A stretch of 64,000 bases of DNA from NCBI RefSeq assembly GCF_027913215.1, contig NZ_CP115784.1, positions 2,108,001-2,172,000 of the forward strand. Reading direction: 5' to 3'. Of the stretch, positions 45,136-54,816 are shown piece after piece; positions within the stretch are counted from its first letter, which is position 1, and each line of letters begins with the position of its first letter. The stretch comes from Paracoccus aerodenitrificans. GTDB taxonomy: Bacteria > Pseudomonadota > Alphaproteobacteria > Rhodobacterales > Rhodobacteraceae. The position numbers and the translations under genes are program-made. The notes under the pieces were generated by a model. The model saw only the letters and a program-made list of their open reading frames with translations. It searched no databases and had not been told where the DNA came from.

Positions 45136-48100
45136 TCAGCGTCTGTTCAGGATCGGCAGAGAGTATTTTCTGCCAGCCTTCACATATTGCAAGCCGCCAT
45201 TGCCAATCTCGACGATCTGGCCGCCATTGATCTTGTCGCCCAGACGGACGGTGACAATGCGCCCGTTCCGCAGCCGCACCAGCCCTCGGCTGGCCTTGCC
45301 CGCCCCGACCGTGCCGATCAGCTGCGTCGCATTCAGGTCGATGCCTTTCGAGGTCGCCCTGCTTGCAGCCGCGCCGGAACCGGCACTTGCCGTGGATTGT
45401 ACCTCGGGTTCGTTATCCACCTCGGGCGGACGGTAGGTCTGATTGCGCCGCGCAGCTTCGGCGGCCTCTGCCTCGGCCTGGGCGCGGGCGCGAGCTTCTG
45501 CGGCAGCCTTGGCCTGCGCCGCTGCGCGGGCATCGGCGGCGGCACGTTCGCGGACGCGCTGTTCGGCCTGACGCTGAAGTTCTTCGTCCAGACGGCGGCG
45601 TTCCGCCAGTGCGGCGGCCTCGGCGGCTTGTTTCGAGGCAGCGTTGTCGGCTGGCTCCGGGGCCAATGTGCCTTCACTGCGCGACGGGCTTGCCAGAGCG
45701 GCGGTCACCGCCTGATCCGTCGCGTTACTGTCGGACGCAGCCGAAGGCGGTGTCCCCCGTCGGCTTGGCCGTGCCGAACTGGTCAGAGGAAGCAGCCCGG
45801 CAATTTGTCCCGGCACGGCGGCGGAACTGCTGACCGCCGAGGCAATGGCTGCCTCGACCGCAGAATCCGTCGCGGGCGAGGTCCCACCCGGACGCCGCGC
45901 CGGTCGGGCCGAACGATCAAGCCGCCCCGGATTGCTGGCCGCCGATGCCTGACGCTGCGGCGTGGCCTCCGGCGCGGGCGCATCCGAGCGCCGCGCGGGA
46001 CGGGACGATCCGATCGCTTCGGCAACCGCCGAGTCAACCGCATCGCTGCGAGTCGGGCGCTGAACAGGACGGGACTGCGCGGTCCGTATCAAAGGGTAGG
46101 ATTGCGACTGCGTCCTAAGCCACGGCGCATCCATTCGCGCCAGCATCTCGCCATATCCTTCGACAGACAGGGCTGCCATATGACGAGGCGCCGGTTGCAA
46201 CAGCAACGCGGCGCCTTCAAGCTGAGCCGATGATTGTCCGACAGAGGGCTTCGGCGGCGGCCGCGTCCCGGTCATTTCCGGCTGCTGGCGCTGCTGATAC
46301 GGACTTGGGCTGCGCGGTACGGCGGGCCGGGGATCCGGCGCAGCCGAGGCCGCCGCGGGGGCCGCGCTGCGCGACGGCGCGGTTTGCGGACGGGCCGAGC
46401 GTTGCAGGGTCGAGCTGGACGGTGCACCGGGCGCAGGCGTGGCAGCATTTTCTAGCCCAGTATTCTGCCTCGTATTCTGCGCCGGGCGGCTGACGGGTCG
46501 GATTGCCGGGGTTCTGTTAACACTTGCCGTTTGAGGCGCGGCGGTTTCGGGTGCAGTCTGCGACGGTGCTGATGGCCTGTTGCGGGCCAGATCGTCGGGC
46601 CGCGCCGCCGGGCGTGTGGCAGCCACAACCGGAGCGGCCTCGGGTTCCGGCTCGGCCTGTTCCTGCGGGTCGGCAGAGGCCGGTGCCGGAGGCGCTTCGG
46701 GTTCCGCGAGTTCCTCTGCGGAGGTGCTGGCATCGACAGGCGCATCATAGGCTGATTGCACCAGAGCAGCCGCTGAACCGGTTGCAATCGACGCGGCCTC
46801 CTCGGTCAGGGAAGCCTGCGCAAGCTGACCTTCACTGTCATTAACCGGTGCGGCATCAGGCGCAGGCGACACCGGGGTCGCCTCTGGCCCCGCCTGCGCT
46901 GCCTCCGGCGGCGGATCGGAAGCCGCAATATTTTCCGGTGCTGCGAGCGAAGATTGCGCGGGAAGCTCTGCCGGGGCCGGCTGTGTAACCGGCGCCTGTT
47001 GAACCGCTGCTATTTCAGGCGCGGCATCCAGCGTCGGAGCGGTTTCGACCGGCGCTTGCAGCGGTTCATTCACGGCAGCCGTTTCCAAGACCTCCTCAGG
47101 TTCACGACCGATCATGGTGGCAGCAATACCAAGCCCCAGAACCAGAATACCCACCAGAGGCAATGCCCCGGACAGGCCGCTGCGCCGCCCGGGACGAGAC
47201 CCCGCCCGCGCAGGAGCGGCAGGAGCCGCACGCTTACTTCGCCCTTCGGCGGCGCGTTCGTGGAATTTCTGCGCCCGCTCGGGCAATTCCCTGACCCTAA
47301 TCGTGGGGGCGGGCGTGTCTTTGGCTGGCGCTTGCGGTTCCGGAGCGGTTTTTTCCGCAACTGGCAACGCGTCTTCCGGGGCCGAAAGAGCGGGCTCATC
47401 ATCCTCCAGAACAATCGTTCCGCGATTGACCACAACAACCTTCGCAGGTTGCGCGGGCGCTGCCGCGTTTTCCGGCGACGTAGCGACGACATGCGGCGTG
47501 ATCAGCGAGACATGGGCAGCCGAAGCCTCTGCGACTGCCTCGATGTCGGCAGTTTGATCGGGCAACCCAGCCTCGGCAGGGGCTTTCGCTTCAGCCCCGG
47601 GAAGTCCATCCTTCTCAGGCGTAACGATTGCAGTATTATCAGCCATCGTCGCGACTGGCTGAGCCGGGTCATCCGGCTCAGCAATCGCAGCCAGTTCCGC
47701 TGCATGCTGCCACTCATTCGCCAGCTCGGTCGCGCCGAAATCCGGCATATGCGGAAACTGATCCGGCGCGGGCGCAGCCAGAAACCGGTCAGGCGCGAAA
47801 CCGTGACGCACGGCGAAATCCTCGGCCTCCTGCAGGGTCTGCCGGGCCACTGCCGCGATCTTCACCGCCGTTCCCGGAACCGCGTCGGACGGCGCGATAT
47901 CATAGGCAAGTTCCCCGACAGGATAGGGCGTCAGCCCCTCCAGCCCGGCTTTCAGCGCCGCTTCCGTCGTGGCCGCCTGAGGCAAGACAAGATCGGTATA
48001 CAGAATCTGATCCTCGGGAATGACAAGCGCCAGCCGCGCGGCATTCGCAACACGCAATTCCTCTGCGAATTCGCCAAGTTCCCGGCGCAGATCGCCCTCG

Positions 48101-48228
48101 AAAAACGCCGTCCCCATTTCGGCCCAACCAGCATGATCGCGGCGCAAAAGCTGCACCCCGTCCGGCTGAAAGCCAAGCGCGTACTCCCTGTCCGGGGCGA
48201 GAATCCCCCTGAAATTCTGCTCGTTCAT
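45136..48228 (-). CDS. PilM/GspL-like and PilP/GspC-like fusion membrane protein
   Basis: 1030 residues in three parts. Residues 1-160 resemble PilM/GspL actin-like domains (GILAPDREYALGFQPDGVQLLRR, LVIPEDQILYTDLVLPQAA, GLEGLTPYPVGELAYDI). A single transmembrane helix lies at about 352-372 (ALPLVGILVLGLGIAATMIG). A Pro/Ala/Glu-rich linker of nearly 600 residues follows. The last 70 residues (ATQLIGTVGAGKASRGLVRLRNGRIVTVRLGDKING in part) resemble the homology region of GspC/PilP. It may join cytoplasmic and periplasmic parts of a secretion-like assembly. The ATG at 48228 starts the actin-like part; the frame to 48483 is not used. No other pil/gsp genes are near. Confidence 0.6.
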   Translation of the reverse strand: MNEQNFRGILAPDREYALGFQPDGVQLLRRDHAGWAEMGTAFFEGDLRRELGEFAEELRVANAARLALVIPEDQILYTDLVLPQAATTEAALKAGLEGLTPYPVGELAYDIAPSDAVPGTAVKIAAVARQTLQEAEDFAVRHGFAPDRFLAAPAPDQFPHMPDFGATELANEWQHAAELAAIAEPDDPAQPVATMADNTAIVTPEKDGLPGAEAKAPAEAGLPDQTADIEAVAEASAAHVSLITPHVVATSPENAAAPAQPAKVVVVNRGTIVLEDDEPALSAPEDALPVAEKTAPEPQAPAKDTPAPTIRVRELPERAQKFHERAAEGRSKRAAPAAPARAGSRPGRRSGLSGALPLVGILVLGLGIAATMIGREPEEVLETAAVNEPLQAPVETAPTLDAAPEIAAVQQAPVTQPAPAELPAQSSLAAPENIAASDPPPEAAQAGPEATPVSPAPDAAPVNDSEGQLAQASLTEEAASIATGSAAALVQSAYDAPVDASTSAEELAEPEAPPAPASADPQEQAEPEPEAAPVVAATRPAARPDDLARNRPSAPSQTAPETAAPQTASVNRTPAIRPVSRPAQNTRQNTGLENAATPAPGAPSSSTLQRSARPQTAPSRSAAPAAASAAPDPRPAVPRSPSPYQQRQQPEMTGTRPPPKPSVGQSSAQLEGAALLLQPAPRHMAALSVEGYGEMLARMDAPWLRTQSQSYPLIRTAQSRPVQRPTRSDAVDSAVAEAIGSSRPARRSDAPAPEATPQRQASAASNPGRLDRSARPARRPGGTSPATDSAVEAAIASAVSSSAAVPGQIAGLLPLTSSARPSRRGTPPSAASDSNATDQAVTAALASPSRSEGTLAPEPADNAASKQAAEAAALAERRRLDEELQRQAEQRVRERAAADARAAAQAKAAAEARARAQAEAEAAEAARRNQTYRPPEVDNEPEVQSTASAGSGAAASRATSKGIDLNATQLIGTVGAGKASRGLVRLRNGRIVTVRLGDKINGGQIVEIGNGGLQYVKAGRKYSLPILNRR

Positions 48229-48369
48229 ATGCTGTGCCTTATTCGGCCGGCGTTGTTTTTTTCCTGAATAACCCGAACCGCGCCTCATGGGAAGAACATG
48301 CGCGGTTGTGATTGAACAATTCCATGCTGTCCGGCGTTGCCAGAGACAGGTCAACAGGAAGGAAAACAC

Positions 48370-49374
48370 ATGACGTCTCGCGGAATTTTCTCGCTGCGCT
48401 CTGCATTGGTCGGCGGCGTCTGCGCCGCCGCGCTTGCAGGCCCGGCTCTGGCTGCGCCAGGTGCGCAGGGCGGGTGCGGGCATCCCGGAATGCTTACCAT
48501 CACCGGAAACGGTGAATCGCGGGTATCGCCGGATCAGGTGATGATCTCACTGGGCGTAACGACTCAGGCCGATACCGCCGCGCAGGCCATGCAGGATAAC
48601 TCCTCCCGGCAGCAAGCCGTGCTGGACACGCTGACCGGCGCAGGTGTCGAGGCGGCGGATATCCAGACCTCGGGCCTGACGCTGAACCCGATGATGCAAT
48701 ATCCCGAGGACGGCGCCGCGCCCAGTATCGACGGATATATGGCACAGAACATGCTGACCGTACGGGTGACCGATATCGCGCGGGTCGGCGAGGTGCTGGA
48801 CAGCATCGTCGAGGCCGGCGCGAATGAGATGCAGGGCATTCGTTTCATCCGCGAGGATTCGCAGACCAGCGAGGATGAGGCGCTGAGCCTTGCCGTCGCT
48901 GACGCCAGACACCGCGCCGAGGTGATGGCCGAAGCCGCCGGTGTCGAACTGGGCCGCATCGTGCGCATGGGAGAGCCCGAGCAGAACGTCATGGCCCCCA
49001 ATCCCGCCATGATGCGTGCAATGGATTCCGCCGGACAGGCGAAAAGTATCCCCGTCGAGGGCGGCGAGGTCGCGTTCACATCTGCCGTGGAAGTGACCTT
49101 CGCGCTGATCGGTGACGAAAGCTGCGAAATGCCGAAGCCCGGCCCGGAAACCGGGCAGCCAGAGGCTCCGTCGCCGGAAGCGGCGATGCCCGAGCCTGCT
49201 GCCCCGGCAGCGCCGCAGCCAGACCCAGCCGCCGATCCCGCTGCACCGGATGTATCGACAGGTGAGCCTCCGGCCCCGGAACCTGACGCGCCGGATGCCA
49301 TGCCGGCCGAACCTCAGCAGACCGAAGCCGGCGAGGCTGGAACGGATCAGCCCGCACCTCCTCCGGCCAATTGA
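48370..49374 (+). CDS. SIMPL (DUF541) domain exported protein
   Basis: 334 residues: signal peptide (about 1-32, ending PALAAPG), a SIMPL domain (about 43-250; MLTITGNGESRVSPDQVMISLGVTTQADTA, LTVRVTDIARVGEVLDSIVEAGANEM) and a Pro/Glu/Ala-rich tail of about 80 residues. SIMPL proteins are periplasmic or outer-membrane linked with unclear function. The ATG at 48370 follows GGAAGGAAAAC. It is divergent from the PilM/PilP-like gene with 141 bp between starts. A strong terminator follows. Confidence 0.85.
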   Translation: MTSRGIFSLRSALVGGVCAAALAGPALAAPGAQGGCGHPGMLTITGNGESRVSPDQVMISLGVTTQADTAAQAMQDNSSRQQAVLDTLTGAGVEAADIQTSGLTLNPMMQYPEDGAAPSIDGYMAQNMLTVRVTDIARVGEVLDSIVEAGANEMQGIRFIREDSQTSEDEALSLAVADARHRAEVMAEAAGVELGRIVRMGEPEQNVMAPNPAMMRAMDSAGQAKSIPVEGGEVAFTSAVEVTFALIGDESCEMPKPGPETGQPEAPSPEAAMPEPAAPAAPQPDPAADPAAPDVSTGEPPAPEPDAPDAMPAEPQQTEAGEAGTDQPAPPPAN

Positions 49375-49379
49375 TCGAA

Positions 49380-49408
49380 AAAGCCCGGCATGGTCCATGC
49401 CGGGCTTT
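49380..49408 (+). terminator. Intrinsic terminator between SIMPL gene and metY
   Basis: AAAGCCCGGCATG-GTC-CATGCCGGGCTTT is a perfect 13-bp stem with a 3-nt loop, 6 bp after the SIMPL stop. The flanking A and T runs let it work in both directions between the two convergent genes. Confidence 0.93.
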
Positions 49409-49433
49409 CCCATCTTTTATCGAAGCAGCGCCT

Positions 49434-50720
49434 TTACGCCGTCGCCGCAGATAATGCCTGATCCAGATCGGCAATCAGATCGTCTGCATCCTCGATCCCG
49501 ATAGACAGACGCACCACATCCGGGCCTGCCCCCGCCGCGATCTTCTGTTCATCCGTCAACTGGCTGTGCGTCGTTGACGCCGAATGGATCACCAGCGAAC
49601 GCGCATCGCCCAGATTCGCCACATGGCTGAACAGTTTCAGCCCCTCGACCAGCTTGACCGCCGCGTCATATCCACCCTTCAGCGAAAAGGTGAACAGCGC
49701 CCCTGCCCCTTTGGGATAAACCCGCTTCGCCGTCGCGCTCCACGGAGACGAGGCCAGCCCGGCATAGGTCACGGAGCTGACGCGCGGATCGTTATCAAGC
49801 CACTCGGCCACTTTCTGCGCGTTCTCGACATGGCGCGGCATTCTCAGGCCAAGGGTCTCGATCCCCATCAGCGTGTAATGCGCACCTTGCGGGTTCATGG
49901 TCATGCCGAGATCCCGCAAACCGATGGCGATCCCGTGGAAGGTAAAGGCCATCGGTCCGAGGGCCTCATGGAATTTCAGCCCGTGATAGGCAGGCTCGGG
50001 TTCTGACAATGAGGGGAATTTGCCGCTGGCAGACCAGTCGAATTTTCCGCTGTCGACGACGGCGCCCCCGGTAACCGTGCCGTTCCCGGTCATGTATTTC
50101 GTCAGGCTGTGCACGACCAGTGTCGCGCCCATCTCAATCGGGCGGCAGAGATAGGGTGTGGCCAACGTGTTATCAACGATCAGAGGCAGCCCCGCCTCAT
50201 CCGCAATCTTCGCGATTACCGGAATATCCGTCACATAGCCCGCCGGGTTCGAGATCGATTCGCAGAAAACCGCCCGCGTATCGTCGTCAATCGCGGATTT
50301 CACCGCCTCGGGATCATCCAGATCCACGAATTTTGCCGACCAGCCGAAGCGCCTGATCGTCTGACTGAACTGGGTGATCGTGCCGCCATAAAGTCGGGTC
50401 GAGGCAACGATGTTCTTGCCCGGCCCCATCAGCGGAAACAGCGCCATGATCTGCGCCGCATGCCCGGAAGAGGTGCAGACCGCGCCCGCCCCGCCCTCCA
50501 GATCCGCAATCCGCGCCTGAAGCGCCGCGATGGTCGGATTGGTCAGGCGGGAATAGATATAACCCACCTCTTGCAGGCTGAACAGCCGGGCGGCGTGGTC
50601 TGCATCCCTGAACGCATAGGCTGTGGTCTGGTAGATCGGCACCTGCCGCGCCCCGGTCGCCGGATCAGCGGACGTGCCTGCATGGACCGCGCGTGTATCG
50701 AAGCTCAGATCATCGGTCAT
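49434..50720 (-). CDS. metY: O-acetylhomoserine sulfhydrylase (aminocarboxypropyltransferase)
   Basis: 428 residues, a Cys/Met-metabolism PLP enzyme making homocysteine from O-acetylhomoserine and sulfide. RAVHAGTSADPATGARQVPIYQTTAY, YSRLTNPT, PLMGPGKNIVAS, and the PLP lysine in HSLTKYMTGNGTVTGG are visible. The 428-residue length and the FAL-like C-terminal part place it with MetY rather than MetB/MetC. It is preceded by a long structured leader, which suggests regulation by methionine or SAM (inference). Confidence 0.93.
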   Translation of the reverse strand: MTDDLSFDTRAVHAGTSADPATGARQVPIYQTTAYAFRDADHAARLFSLQEVGYIYSRLTNPTIAALQARIADLEGGAGAVCTSSGHAAQIMALFPLMGPGKNIVASTRLYGGTITQFSQTIRRFGWSAKFVDLDDPEAVKSAIDDDTRAVFCESISNPAGYVTDIPVIAKIADEAGLPLIVDNTLATPYLCRPIEMGATLVVHSLTKYMTGNGTVTGGAVVDSGKFDWSASGKFPSLSEPEPAYHGLKFHEALGPMAFTFHGIAIGLRDLGMTMNPQGAHYTLMGIETLGLRMPRHVENAQKVAEWLDNDPRVSSVTYAGLASSPWSATAKRVYPKGAGALFTFSLKGGYDAAVKLVEGLKLFSHVANLGDARSLVIHSASTTHSQLTDEQKIAAGAGPDVVRLSIGIEDADDLIADLDQALSAATA

Positions 50721-50834
50721 TCTCTCAATCCCCTGTTGCTTTACCGGCAGTTTAGAGGCCGCACGACGCAGCTTGCAACGCTGGGCTGGCGGAAAACCGG
50801 ACCTGCCGGTTCAGCCCATTTGCCACACCGGCAG
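50721..50834 (-). promoter_or_regulatory. Structured metY leader with mutually exclusive stems
   Basis: Read toward metY: CTGCCGGT (50834-50827) can pair with ACCGGCAG (50810-50803), which can instead pair locally as AACCGG/CCGGTT (50811-50806 with 50800-50795, followed by TTTT) or with a second CTGCCGGT (50750-50743) 22 bp before the ATG. TGGGCTG/CAGCCCA (50818-50812/50788-50782) encloses the local hairpin. GTTGC/GCAAC (50779-50775/50739-50735) closes a stem next to the start. It shares bits (TTGCAAGC, CTAAA) with SAM-II leaders but is not a clear match. Confidence 0.55.
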
Positions 50835-50906
50835 ACACCGCAATAGCGCCCGCTTTCCAATACGTTCCGCCCCAGCTATGAGTGCAGCGTCGAAAGGAGC
50901 CAGATC

Positions 50907-52025
50907 ATGTCCGACCAGCCCCGTATCCCGCCTCAGCCCGGCATCATGGACATCTCGCTTTATCAGGGAGGTGCGGCCCATATCGCGGGGCAGGACAATG
51001 TGATCAAGCTGTCCTCGAACGAAAACCCCTACGGAGCCTCGGAAAAGGCGCGTGAGGCGGCGATCCGCGCCGCGCATCAGATGCATCGCTATCCGAACAC
51101 CGATCACGCAGCCCTGCGCGAGGCGATTGCCGAGATACATGGGCTGGATCCCGACCGGATCATCTGCGGCGCGGGCTCGGACGAGGTCCTGCAATTCGCC
51201 GCGCAGTGTTTCGCGGGGCCTGGCGATGAGATCATCATGACCGAGCATGGTTTCTCGATGTATCCGATCCTGACCCGCGCCGCCGGAGCGACCCCGGTTG
51301 TCGTCCCGGAACGGCAGCGCAAGGTGGATGTGGATGCCATCCTGAACGCGGTGACGGCGAAGACGCGCATCGTCTTCCTGACCAATCCCGGCAATCCGAC
51401 CGGCACGCTTCTGCCCGAGGCCGGATTGCGGCGTCTGGTCTCTGGCCTGCCGGATGATGTGCTTCTGGTGCATGACGGTGCCTATACCGAATTCATCGAC
51501 GGAGAGTTCCGACTGGATTTCGATCTTGCCGATACGTTTCCGAACCTGATGGCAACGCGCACATTTTCCAAGATATACGGTCTGGGCGGGTTGCGGATCG
51601 GCTGGGGCTATGCGCAGCGCAGCCTGATCGACGTGCTGAACCGTGTCCGCCAGCCCTTCAACCTGTCTGTGGTCCAGTTGGCCGCAGCCGAGGCGGCCAT
51701 GCGTGACCGGGCGCATGTAACGCGGTGTCAGGCCGAAAACGCCAGATGGCGCGGCTGGCTGCGCGAGGCCTTGCAGAATCTCGGCATTGATTGCGACGAA
51801 AGCCACGCCAATTTCGTGCTGGCCCGCTTCAGCGACGAAGCAACCGCCACCGCCTGCGACGAGGCGCTGAAAGCCGATGGCGTGATCGTGCGGAAAGTCG
51901 CGGGATACGGGTTGCCCAACTGCCTGCGGATCACTATCGGCGACGAATCCTCGTGCCGGCGTGTCGCCCATGTCGTCGGGCTGTTCATGGCCGAGCGGGG
52001 ACTGGAAAAAGAGGACCAGATATGA
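50907..52025 (+). CDS. hisC: Histidinol-phosphate aminotransferase
   Basis: 372 residues, class I/II PLP aminotransferase. [61 protein letters not shown], and the PLP lysine in [18 protein letters not shown]. In this group such enzymes also transaminate prephenate or aromatic 2-oxo acids. The AAAGGAG ribosome site lies before the ATG. The stop overlaps the next gene (ATGA), tying it to aromatic amino-acid synthesis. Confidence 0.94.
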   Translation: MSDQPRIPPQPGIMDISLYQGGAAHIAGQDNVIKLSSNENPYGASEKAREAAIRAAHQMHRYPNTDHAALREAIAEIHGLDPDRIICGAGSDEVLQFAAQCFAGPGDEIIMTEHGFSMYPILTRAAGATPVVVPERQRKVDVDAILNAVTAKTRIVFLTNPGNPTGTLLPEAGLRRLVSGLPDDVLLVHDGAYTEFIDGEFRLDFDLADTFPNLMATRTFSKIYGLGGLRIGWGYAQRSLIDVLNRVRQPFNLSVVQLAAAEAAMRDRAHVTRCQAENARWRGWLREALQNLGIDCDESHANFVLARFSDEATATACDEALKADGVIVRKVAGYGLPNCLRITIGDESSCRRVAHVVGLFMAERGLEKEDQI

Positions 52026-52954
52026 GTGTCGTCTACAACAAGGTCGCCCTGATCGGGCTTGGGCTGATCGCCGGGTCGATCTCGCTTGCCGCGAAGCGGG
52101 CCGGTTCGGCGGGTCAGATCACTGGGACGGCGCGAAGCGCACGAACCCGCTCGATTGCCCGCGATCTCAGGCTGTGCGACGTGATCGTTGATAACAGCGC
52201 CTCCGCCGTCCGCGATGCCGATCTGGTCATCCTCTGCGTCCCGGTTGGCGCGATGGGCAAGGTGATGTCTGAAATCAAGCCGCATCTGAAGCGAGGGGCG
52301 GTGGTGACGGATGTCGGCTCGGTCAAGCAAGAGGTGATCGAACTGGTCGCGCCCCATCTGCCTGAGGGTGTGCATTTCATCCCGGGTCACCCTCTGGCCG
52401 GAACCGAACAATCCGGCCCGCATTCAGGCTTTGCCGAGCTGTTCGAAAACCGCTGGTGGCTTTTGACCCCCCTGCCCGACACGGACTCGCATGAGGTCTC
52501 GCGCCTGCGCCGGTTCATCCGCTCACTTGGCGCGAATGTCGAGGATATGGAGCCTGCGCATCACGATCTGGTGCTGGCCGTGACCAGCCATACACCGCAT
52601 CTGATCGCCTATACGATGGTTGGAGTCGCCGACCATCTGACACGGGTCACCGAGTCAGAGATCATCAAATATTCGGCTGCGGGTTTCCGGGACTTCACCC
52701 GTATCGCGGCATCCGATCCGACCATGTGGCGCGATGTGTTTCTGAACAACAAGGAAGCCGTGCTGGATATTCTCGGCCGCTTCACCGAAGAGTTGTTCGT
52801 CCTGCAACGCGCCATCCGGATGGGAGATGGCGAGCATCTGCACGACTATTTCACGCGAACCCGGGGTATTCGCCGCGGCATTATCGAGGCCGGACAGGAT
52901 ACCGCAGCGCCCGATTTTGGCCGGGGACCGAAGCCCCCGGAGCGCAGCCAGTAA
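52022..52954 (+). CDS. Prephenate/arogenate dehydrogenase
   Basis: 310 residues. NAD-binding start [21 protein letters not shown], then [47 protein letters not shown] (the arogenate/prephenate His-rich site) and [23 protein letters not shown]. It makes the tyrosine precursor. The hisC-tyrC pair is found in many alphaproteobacteria (known). The start overlaps the hisC stop. The adenosine kinase gene converges, ending 3 bp away. Confidence 0.92.
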   Translation: MSVVYNKVALIGLGLIAGSISLAAKRAGSAGQITGTARSARTRSIARDLRLCDVIVDNSASAVRDADLVILCVPVGAMGKVMSEIKPHLKRGAVVTDVGSVKQEVIELVAPHLPEGVHFIPGHPLAGTEQSGPHSGFAELFENRWWLLTPLPDTDSHEVSRLRRFIRSLGANVEDMEPAHHDLVLAVTSHTPHLIAYTMVGVADHLTRVTESEIIKYSAAGFRDFTRIAASDPTMWRDVFLNNKEAVLDILGRFTEELFVLQRAIRMGDGEHLHDYFTRTRGIRRGIIEAGQDTAAPDFGRGPKPPERSQ

Positions 52955-52956
52955 GG

Positions 52957-53952
52957 TCAGATCAGGCCTGCCTTGCGGAAATCCTCGGTCAGATCGCGTT
53001 CGGGACGTGCGCCGACATGGCTGATCACCTCGGATGCGGCGATGACCGCCATCCGGCCCGCCGTCTCAAGATCGGCTCCGACTGCGAGCCCGTAAATCAG
53101 GCCGGCAGCGAACTGGTCTCCGGCACCGGTCGCATCGACCGGCGTCACGCGATATACCGGCACTTCGACACGCTGATTATTGCGGAACAGCAGCGCAGAG
53201 TCTCCGGAGCGGGTGCAGATCACCGTCGGGCAATCCGCAACCGCAAGGCGCAGCGCCTCGTCGATATTGGTCTGATACAGAGCTTCCCATTCATGGACAT
53301 TGCCGATCACATAATCCATCTGCTCGGCGACGAGCCTGCGGAAATCATCGCGATGCCGGTCTACGCAAAACGGATCGGACAAGGCGATACCTGCCTTGCC
53401 TCCCGCCCTGTGACAGGCATCGGCTGCCGCACCGAAGGCTGACTTTCCGGCTGGCTTGTCGAACAGATAGCCCTCCAGGAACAGCCATTTATTTCCCGCA
53501 AATATCGCCTCATCGACATCATTCGGCCCGAGATTGGCGGAGATGCCCAGATAGGTATTCATCGAACGCTCACCATCCGGCGTGACAAAAATGATCGAGC
53601 GCGAGGTCGGCAATTGCCCCCCGGCAACGGGCCCATTGACGAAGCGCGTCCCCTCATCCTCTGTCTGTTCGGCATATGAACGACCCAGTTCATCATCGGC
53701 AACCCGGCCGATGAATGCCGTGTTCAGCCCCATACGCCCGATCCCGGCCAGGGTGTTCGCCACCGAGCCGCCCGGCACAAGCCGCGCCTTGCCACGTCTG
53801 GCCTGCTGCGCCAGCAGAAATTCCGACCGGTCCCGTTCGACAAGCTGCATGATGCCTTTCTGCACCTCCATCTCGGTCAGCGCAGCGTCATCCACAGTCG
53901 CGATTACATCGATAATCGCATTACCGATGCCGATTACATCGAAAGCGGTCAT
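52957..53952 (-). CDS. Adenosine kinase (PfkB family)
   Basis: 331 residues of the ribokinase/PfkB fold. Start region FDVIGIGNAIIDVIA, PGGSVANTLAGIGRMG (sugar-binding signature 1), and the anion-hole/base DATGAGDQFAAGLIYG (signature 2). Relatives phosphorylate adenosine or related nucleosides. The start touches the nth stop (ATGA), so nth and this gene are one operon. Confidence 0.88.
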   Translation of the reverse strand: MTAFDVIGIGNAIIDVIATVDDAALTEMEVQKGIMQLVERDRSEFLLAQQARRGKARLVPGGSVANTLAGIGRMGLNTAFIGRVADDELGRSYAEQTEDEGTRFVNGPVAGGQLPTSRSIIFVTPDGERSMNTYLGISANLGPNDVDEAIFAGNKWLFLEGYLFDKPAGKSAFGAAADACHRAGGKAGIALSDPFCVDRHRDDFRRLVAEQMDYVIGNVHEWEALYQTNIDEALRLAVADCPTVICTRSGDSALLFRNNQRVEVPVYRVTPVDATGAGDQFAAGLIYGLAVGADLETAGRMAVIAASEVISHVGARPERDLTEDFRKAGLI

Positions 53953-54602
53953 TGGGTTTTTTCCTCATAGGGGCAGAGATCTTCAACAGGGCAGATCATG
54001 CAGCGCGGTCGTCGCGCCTGACAGATATAGCGTCCATGCAGGATCAACCAGTGATGTGCATTTTGCTGAAATTCGACGGGAACATTATCTTCGATCGCCC
54101 GCTCGACCTCATCGACATTACGGCCCGGCGCAATGCGGGTCCGGTTCCCAACGCGGAAAATATGGGTGTCCACCGCCTGAGCCGGAAAGCCGAAAACACT
54201 GTTCAGCACCACATTCGCGGTTTTCCGCCCCACACCCGGCAAAGCCATCAGGGCGGCGCGGCTGGACGGCACCTCTCCATCATACTCCTCGACGAGGATC
54301 CGGGAGAGCTTCATGACATTCTTCGCCTTCTGGCGGAAAAGACCGATCGTCTTGATATGATCGGTCAGGCCCTCTTCTCCCAGATCCAGCATCTGCTGCG
54401 GCATAAAAACCTGTCCGAACAGATCCTTCGTCGCACGGTTCACGCCCACATCGGTCGCCTGCGCCGATAATGCCACCGCCACCAGAAGCTGATACGCATT
54501 GCTGTATTCCAGTTCCGTTACGGGATCCGGGTTGGCATTGCGAAATCTTGTGAAGATCGCAACTTGTTGTGCATAGGGCAAAGGGGCGGAAAGACGGGCC
54601 AT
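53949..54602 (-). CDS. nth: Endonuclease III
   Basis: 217 residues, a bifunctional DNA glycosylase/AP lyase for oxidised pyrimidines. HhH motif ALPGVGRKTANVVLN carries the catalytic Lys; VDTHIFRVGNR carries the catalytic Asp. The C-terminal 4Fe-4S loop is C-x6-C-x2-C-x5-C (CQARRPRCMICPVEDLC). No LexA box is seen upstream. The OmpA-like gene is divergent, about 214 bp away. Confidence 0.95.
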   Translation of the reverse strand: MARLSAPLPYAQQVAIFTRFRNANPDPVTELEYSNAYQLLVAVALSAQATDVGVNRATKDLFGQVFMPQQMLDLGEEGLTDHIKTIGLFRQKAKNVMKLSRILVEEYDGEVPSSRAALMALPGVGRKTANVVLNSVFGFPAQAVDTHIFRVGNRTRIAPGRNVDEVERAIEDNVPVEFQQNAHHWLILHGRYICQARRPRCMICPVEDLCPYEEKTQ

Positions 54603-54816
54603 ATCCGCGTCATGCCCTCAGTGTCCCGTCAGTTCAAGACAAGATCACCCCGACACCGCCGCTAATCGCATCGGGTTTCAGTAAGATGTGAGTAAATTTC
54701 AGCGGGGTAACAGGCTGTTGGCTAGGCAAGACCCGGAACCTGTGCCACCATGACGGCGTTTGCAACACCATATATGCCGCATGGCATCTCGACATTAATA
54801 ACGGAAAGGCAAGCGA

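Noticed and set aside
50721..50800. Calling the metY leader a SAM-II riboswitch outright
   Set aside because: Only fragments (TTGCAAGC, CTAAA) match the consensus as remembered; the spacing and GCTAAA core are not convincing without a model search.
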